45,231 nt of DNA from positions 1 through 45,231 of the forward strand of contig JAXFQS010000077.1 of the NCBI GenBank assembly GCA_034178815.1, written 5' to 3'. A program made the position numbers and the translations under genes. Source of the DNA: JAXFQS01 sp034178815. Its GTDB lineage: Bacteria > Verrucomicrobiota > Kiritimatiellia > RFP12 > DVOR01. The notes below the pieces were generated by a model. That model made no database searches, was not told where the DNA came from, and saw nothing but the letters and a program-made list of their open reading frames with translations. Shown piece by piece: positions 41,788 through 45,231 of the stretch (positions are counted from its first letter, which is position 1; the number at the start of each line of letters is the position of its first letter).

Positions 41788-42540
41788 ATGAGCAAAGGCA
41801 TCATACTCCATGTCTGGGGCGACTACGCCCTCTTCACGCGACCAGAGATGAAGGCTGAGCGCGTCTCGTACGATGTGATGACACCGTCTGCCGCGCGTGC
41901 CATCGTCTCGGCCATCTACTGGAAACCCCAAATCGAATGGGTAGTCGACCGCATCCATGTGCTCAAGCCCATCCGGTGGACTTCTGTGCGCCGCAACGAG
42001 GTCTCCGAGCGTATGCTTCCGCCCGCCGCGGCGGAACTCATGCGCTCTTCGCAAGGCGAGCCGATTGCCTGGCAAGGGTTTTGTTGCGACACGGCGCGCC
42101 AGCAACGCGCCTCGTTGTTGCTGACCGATGTCGGATACCTTATTGAGGCGCACTTCAATGTTCTCGACTGCCGGCTCAACCGCAACGACGACAAACCGGT
42201 ATCCCTTGAGGAGTGCGAAGCGAAGCACATCAGCATTTTCAATCGCCGCGCCAAGGAGGGACAGTACTTCAGCCAGCCCTACTTTGGTTGCCGCGAGTTT
42301 CCCGCATCCTTCCGTCTCATTGAGGCCGGCGGCGACCTTCCGCCGTGCGAACTCGAAGAGAAAGACCGCGACTTCGGGTATATGCTCCATGATATGGTCT
42401 ATCGCCCGGACAAGAAGGGCGCCATTATCGACGCGCATACCAAGCAGAAACTCACCGCGGAACCCCATTTCTTCCGCGCCGTGATGAAGAACGGCGTTAT
42501 TGATATTCCCCCTCTCGACTCCAAGGAGGCCCGCTCATGA
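41788..42540 (+). CDS. cas5c: Cas5c (Cas5d), crRNA-processing Cascade subunit, type I-C
   Basis: In type I-C, Cas5 replaces Cas6: it cuts the CRISPR precursor RNA and then holds the 5' handle in Cascade. The 250-residue protein opens GIILHVWGDYALFTRPEMKAERVSYDVMTPSAAR, the canonical Cas5d N-terminus (RAMP fold), followed by AIYWKPQIEWVVDRIHVL. GGAAC lies just upstream of the ATG. It starts 19 bases after cas3, and its stop overlaps the cas8c ATG (ATGA at 42537-42540). Confidence 0.93.
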   Translation: MSKGIILHVWGDYALFTRPEMKAERVSYDVMTPSAARAIVSAIYWKPQIEWVVDRIHVLKPIRWTSVRRNEVSERMLPPAAAELMRSSQGEPIAWQGFCCDTARQQRASLLLTDVGYLIEAHFNVLDCRLNRNDDKPVSLEECEAKHISIFNRRAKEGQYFSQPYFGCREFPASFRLIEAGGDLPPCELEEKDRDFGYMLHDMVYRPDKKGAIIDAHTKQKLTAEPHFFRAVMKNGVIDIPPLDSKEARS

Positions 42541-43853
42541 TTCTCGCCGAACTCGTCAAACTCTACGACCGGCTCGCCCAGGATGAGCATTACAGAGAAG
42601 TCCTGCCGCAGAGTGGCTACAGCGTCCAAAAAATCTCATTCGAGGTTGTCATCGACAGAAACGGGACCCTGAAGGCTATTAACGATCTCTCCACTGACAA
42701 AGCCCCTCGCTCATTGATTGTCTGTGGGGGCGCGCATCCAAGCGGTTCTGCCGCAACACCCCGGCTTCTCTGGGATTCTGATGCCTATATTTTCGGATAC
42801 TTTCACAAAGGTGCACAGAAGAGTAGCAGGGAGCAGCAGAAGGCTCGCGAAATTCTGTTTCCTGCCTACCGGCAGTACCACCTGGATTTTCTCGCGCGGC
42901 ACAAACTTGAGGAGACGCCGCTTCATGCTGTCTGCAACTTCTTGCAAAAATGGAATCCAGAATCGATTGACGAGGATACCAAGCAATTGATCGACAAAGT
43001 ATGCACCAATTTCGGTCTGTTCAGGATAGCAGGCGATACCCATTATGTCTATGAAGATAAGGCAATCCTATCAGCATGGGACGAAGAGCGGCTGGCTGCA
43101 GACGGAGCCAACGCGATACGGGGAGAATGTCTTATTACAGGTGAACGCAATGTCCCGCTCTCTCGAACCGTGGAGACCAAAATCAAACTTCCCGGGACTT
43201 CCGTAGGCGGAGGCGCAATCGTGTCTTTCAACTCAAAGGCGTTTACATCCTATGGGAAAGAGCAGACTTTCAACTCGCCCATATCCGTAGATGCGGGATT
43301 CAAATCGCACAATGCGCTCAACTTCCTTTTGGGAAATGACAACTTCAAGACACGATTGGGCGATACAACCGCTCTATTCTGGACGGAAAAGCGCAGCCCC
43401 GTCGAGAACAGCCTCCCCTGGCTGATTAGTGCGGAAACACCGACTGAAGAATCCGAATTGGACGAAGCCACGCGAGGACATCTCAAGGACTATTTCGAAA
43501 TCATTCGGAAGGGCAGCCCCATCGATGTCATACACGAAGAACTCGCCACACGATATTTCGTTCTCGGAATAGCCCCCAATTCAGCCCGCATCACAATCAA
43601 ATTCTGGCACACCGAAACCCTTGGGACGCTGCTCAAGCGACTCCAGAAACATCACGAAGCCCTAGCCATTGAACGCCAGTCGGAAAATATGCCAATCGAG
43701 ATTCCGCTCTGGAAAATCCTGCTGACAACCGCCCGCGAGCCAAAGGACATTCCGCCGTTGCTCCCCTCGGCATTGCTCCGCAGCATAACCGAAGACCAAC
43801 CCTACCCAATCTCGCTCTATCAACTGCTTTTGAACCGCATCAATGTCTCTTGA
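42537..43853 (+). CDS. cas8c: Cas8c (Csd1) large subunit, truncated by an in-frame TGA
   Basis: Large subunit of the type I-C Cascade, expected to recognise the PAM and help recruit Cas3. This frame yields 438 residues and ends at TGA 43851-43853. Csd1 proteins are usually near 600 residues; the missing part is the C-terminal helical domain that is also made separately as Cas11c. The sequence after the stop continues in the same frame with typical Csd1 sequence (KVSYVQAATIKAILIRNY) into the Cas11c gene with no other stop until 44351. Read through, the protein would be 604 residues. Family-like N-terminal segments include SYSVQKISFEVVID and the CITGE-like CLITGERNVPLSR. Whether the short form works is unknown. 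Confidence 0.85.
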   Translation: MILAELVKLYDRLAQDEHYREVLPQSGYSVQKISFEVVIDRNGTLKAINDLSTDKAPRSLIVCGGAHPSGSAATPRLLWDSDAYIFGYFHKGAQKSSREQQKAREILFPAYRQYHLDFLARHKLEETPLHAVCNFLQKWNPESIDEDTKQLIDKVCTNFGLFRIAGDTHYVYEDKAILSAWDEERLAADGANAIRGECLITGERNVPLSRTVETKIKLPGTSVGGGAIVSFNSKAFTSYGKEQTFNSPISVDAGFKSHNALNFLLGNDNFKTRLGDTTALFWTEKRSPVENSLPWLISAETPTEESELDEATRGHLKDYFEIIRKGSPIDVIHEELATRYFVLGIAPNSARITIKFWHTETLGTLLKRLQKHHEALAIERQSENMPIEIPLWKILLTTAREPKDIPPLLPSALLRSITEDQPYPISLYQLLLNRINVS

Positions 43854-43958
43854 AAAGACAAAAACGGCAAGTACAAGTGCGGCTCGAAAGTCTCCTATGT
43901 CCAGGCCGCGACAATTAAAGCCATTTTAATTCGAAACTACAAGAAAGGTGAACTGACC
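43854..43958 (+). other. In-frame csd1 segment between the TGA and the cas11c start
   Basis: Thirty-five sense codons follow the TGA with no stop, in the same frame as both flanking genes. The translation holds GSKVSYVQAATIKAILIRN, which looks like the conserved Csd1 region just before the Cas11c domain. Its good condition suggests either that the stop is recent or that the segment is still translated at some level. AAAGGTG at 43944-43950 serves as ribosome binding site for cas11c, eight bases before its ATG. Confidence 0.8.
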
Positions 43959-44351
43959 ATGTCACTCAACCCCGACAACCATACCACGCCCTACCTGCTT
44001 GGGCGCCTCTTCGCGACACTCGAAAAAACGCAAGGCGACGCCCTCGGAGATGTCAATGCCGGAATCGGCGACAAGTACTACTCCTCAGCCTCCTCAACCC
44101 CGAGCATTGTCTTTCCCACACTCCTGAATCTCTTCCGCAAGCACCTTAAAAAGCTCGCGGCTGAAAACCGCGGTAAAGCCATCTTCTTTGACAAAACCGT
44201 CCAGGAGATTATAGACAACCTCAACTCCACACTAGGCTTCCCCGCCAACCTCACACTTGAAGAACGCGGCATCTTCGCCATCGGCTACTATCAGCAGATG
44301 CGCGACTTCTATCGCAAGAAAGACGACAAGCAAACAACTGAACAGAACTAA
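43959..44351 (+). CDS. cas11c: Cas11c small subunit (Csd1 C-terminal domain as separate gene)
   Basis: A 130-residue protein equal to the C-terminal part of Csd1: YLLGRLFATLEKTQGDALGDVN, DKYYSSASSTPSIVFPTLLNLF and LEERGIFAIGYYQQMRDFY are strong family signatures. In type I-C systems studied so far, this part is also made alone from an internal start inside cas8c, giving the small subunits that line the Cascade belly. Here it has its own ATG at 43959 with AAAGGTG eight bases upstream. Because the frame before it is closed by a TGA, it should be made only as a separate protein. It is followed after 30 bases by cas7c. Confidence 0.88.
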   Translation: MSLNPDNHTTPYLLGRLFATLEKTQGDALGDVNAGIGDKYYSSASSTPSIVFPTLLNLFRKHLKKLAAENRGKAIFFDKTVQEIIDNLNSTLGFPANLTLEERGIFAIGYYQQMRDFYRKKDDKQTTEQN

Positions 44352-44381
44352 ACCAACCCTCACAATCAGAAAGGCTATCCC

Positions 44382-45231
44382 ATGGCTAACACCGAGAACA
44401 AACCCATCCAGAACCGCTACGAATTCGTCCTCCTCTTCGACGTTAGAGATGGCAACCCCAATGGCGACCCTGATGCCGGCAACCTGCCCCGCGTCGACCC
44501 AGAAACCAATCAAGGCCTTATTACCGATGTTTGCCTGAAACGCAAAGTCCGCAACTATGTCCACTTCGCGAAAGGCGAGACCTCGGGCTACGACATCTAT
44601 GTCGCCGAAAAAGCCATTCTAACCAACCAGCAGCAGAAGGCCTACGCCGCGCTGGGACTTGATGCCAAGAAGGAAGACAAAACCGGGAAGAACACCATTG
44701 ACGCCCAAAAGTGGATGTGCGCAAACTTCTTCGACATCCGCGCATTCGGTGCCGTGATGAGCCTCAAAGAGTGCAACTGCGGCCAAGTCCGCGGGCCAGT
44801 CCAAATGACCTTCGCCCGCTCGATTGACCAAGTCCTTTCCAGCGAGCACGCCATCACCCGCATGGCCGTCGCAACCGAAAAGGAAGCCATCGCACAAAGC
44901 GGTGACAACCGTACGATGGGCCGCAAGTTCACCATTCCCTACGGGCTCTACCGCGAGAATGGCTTCATCAACCCCTGCTTTGCTGATCAGACCGGATTCA
45001 CCGAAGGAGACCTTGACCTCTTCTGGGAAGCCCTCAAGTCGATGTTCGATCTCGATCGTTCCGCCGCACGCGGACTGATGGCGGCCCAGAAACTGATTGT
45101 CTTCAAGCATAGTTCAAAACTCGGCAATGCCCCCGCCCACAAACTCTTCGATGCCGTGCGCGTCAACAAGAAGGCGGGAGTCACCTATCCGCGCTCCTTC
45201 GTCGATTACGAGAATACTCCATCAACAAGAA
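44382..45231 (+). CDS. cas7c: Cas7c (Csd2) Cascade backbone subunit, cut by window end
   Basis: Backbone subunit that polymerises along the crRNA. The frame is open from the ATG at 44382 to the window edge, giving 283 codons, probably most of the protein. It opens with NRYEFVLLFDVRDGNPNGDPDAGN, the canonical Csd2 N-terminus, with GLITDVCLKRKVRNY next. The segment NFFDIRAFGAVMS and the NRTMGRKFTIPYGLYR region are also family-like. Ribosome binding site AGAAAGG lies upstream. The expected following genes (cas4, cas1, cas2) and the array lie outside the window. Confidence 0.93.
   Translation, partial: MANTENKPIQNRYEFVLLFDVRDGNPNGDPDAGNLPRVDPETNQGLITDVCLKRKVRNYVHFAKGETSGYDIYVAEKAILTNQQQKAYAALGLDAKKEDKTGKNTIDAQKWMCANFFDIRAFGAVMSLKECNCGQVRGPVQMTFARSIDQVLSSEHAITRMAVATEKEAIAQSGDNRTMGRKFTIPYGLYRENGFINPCFADQTGFTEGDLDLFWEALKSMFDLDRSAARGLMAAQKLIVFKHSSKLGNAPAHKLFDAVRVNKKAGVTYPRSFVDYENTPSTR

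Noticed and set aside
43851..43853. TGA as a reassigned sense codon across the genome
   Set aside because: Many genes here end cleanly in TGA, often as ATGA overlaps (pssA, the BatD-like gene, the HAD gene, cas5c), so general reassignment is not credible.

Overview
This is a GC-rich, gene-dense bacterial window with no rRNA, tRNA or transposase that I can see. The cell is Gram-negative: it has apolipoprotein N-acyltransferase (Lnt), phosphatidylserine synthase and decarboxylase, ExbB/ExbD, several lipoproteins and large secreted proteins. The MurC-MurB fusion, a stand-alone IMP cyclohydrolase, Tat-type Gfo/Idh/MocA oxidoreductases and a beta-helix surface protein fit an uncultured member of the PVC group. 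My best guess is Verrucomicrobiota/Kiritimatiellota. That placement is inference from gene content, not a phylogenetic result.

Layout, left to right. (1) 358-4406 (+): an envelope cluster, psd, pssA, a lipoprotein TIM-barrel protein and lnt, behind a near-consensus promoter. (2) 4551-9281 (+): moxR, DUF58, a BatD/DUF4381-like membrane protein, a HAD phosphatase and an M20 peptidase, several joined by ATGA-type overlaps, again behind a near-consensus promoter. A secreted glycoside hydrolase (9336-12059) and a murC-murB fusion (12063-14249) follow. (3) 14516-16331 (-): a Nif3-like protein and an orphan polyamine-type binding lipoprotein. (4) 16537-19399 (-): gltX and a DUF1846 gene, closed by a good intrinsic terminator. 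(5) 19682-22123 (-): a tandem pair of Tat-type oxidoreductases. (6) 22476-29916 (-): a tightly packed eight-gene run, ilvD, BASS-type transporter, nitrite/sulfite reductase, rlmN, exbB, exbD, a TonB-like protein and a stand-alone coaB. (7) 30276-38567 (+): a secreted EEP-family hydrolase, a beta-helix protein and an unknown exported protein, then purD, purE, a one-domain purH, a PHP phosphoesterase and a patatin-like phospholipase. (8) 38693-39208 (+): an AT-richer lipoprotein gene that looks foreign. (9) 39441 to the window end (+): a type I-C CRISPR-Cas operon, cas3, cas5c, cas8c, cas11c and cas7c (cut by the window edge). The array and adaptation genes are not in the window.

The most notable observation is in the cas operon. 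The cas8c (csd1) reading frame is cut by one TGA at 43851-43853 and then stays open in the same frame through the entire Cas11c region. Cas11c keeps its own start codon and ribosome binding site. The locus therefore appears to encode a truncated large subunit and a physically separate small subunit, where the family normally makes both from one gene by internal initiation. A second observation is a family of short AGGTnnnnACCT-type palindromes that clusters in several intergenic gaps.
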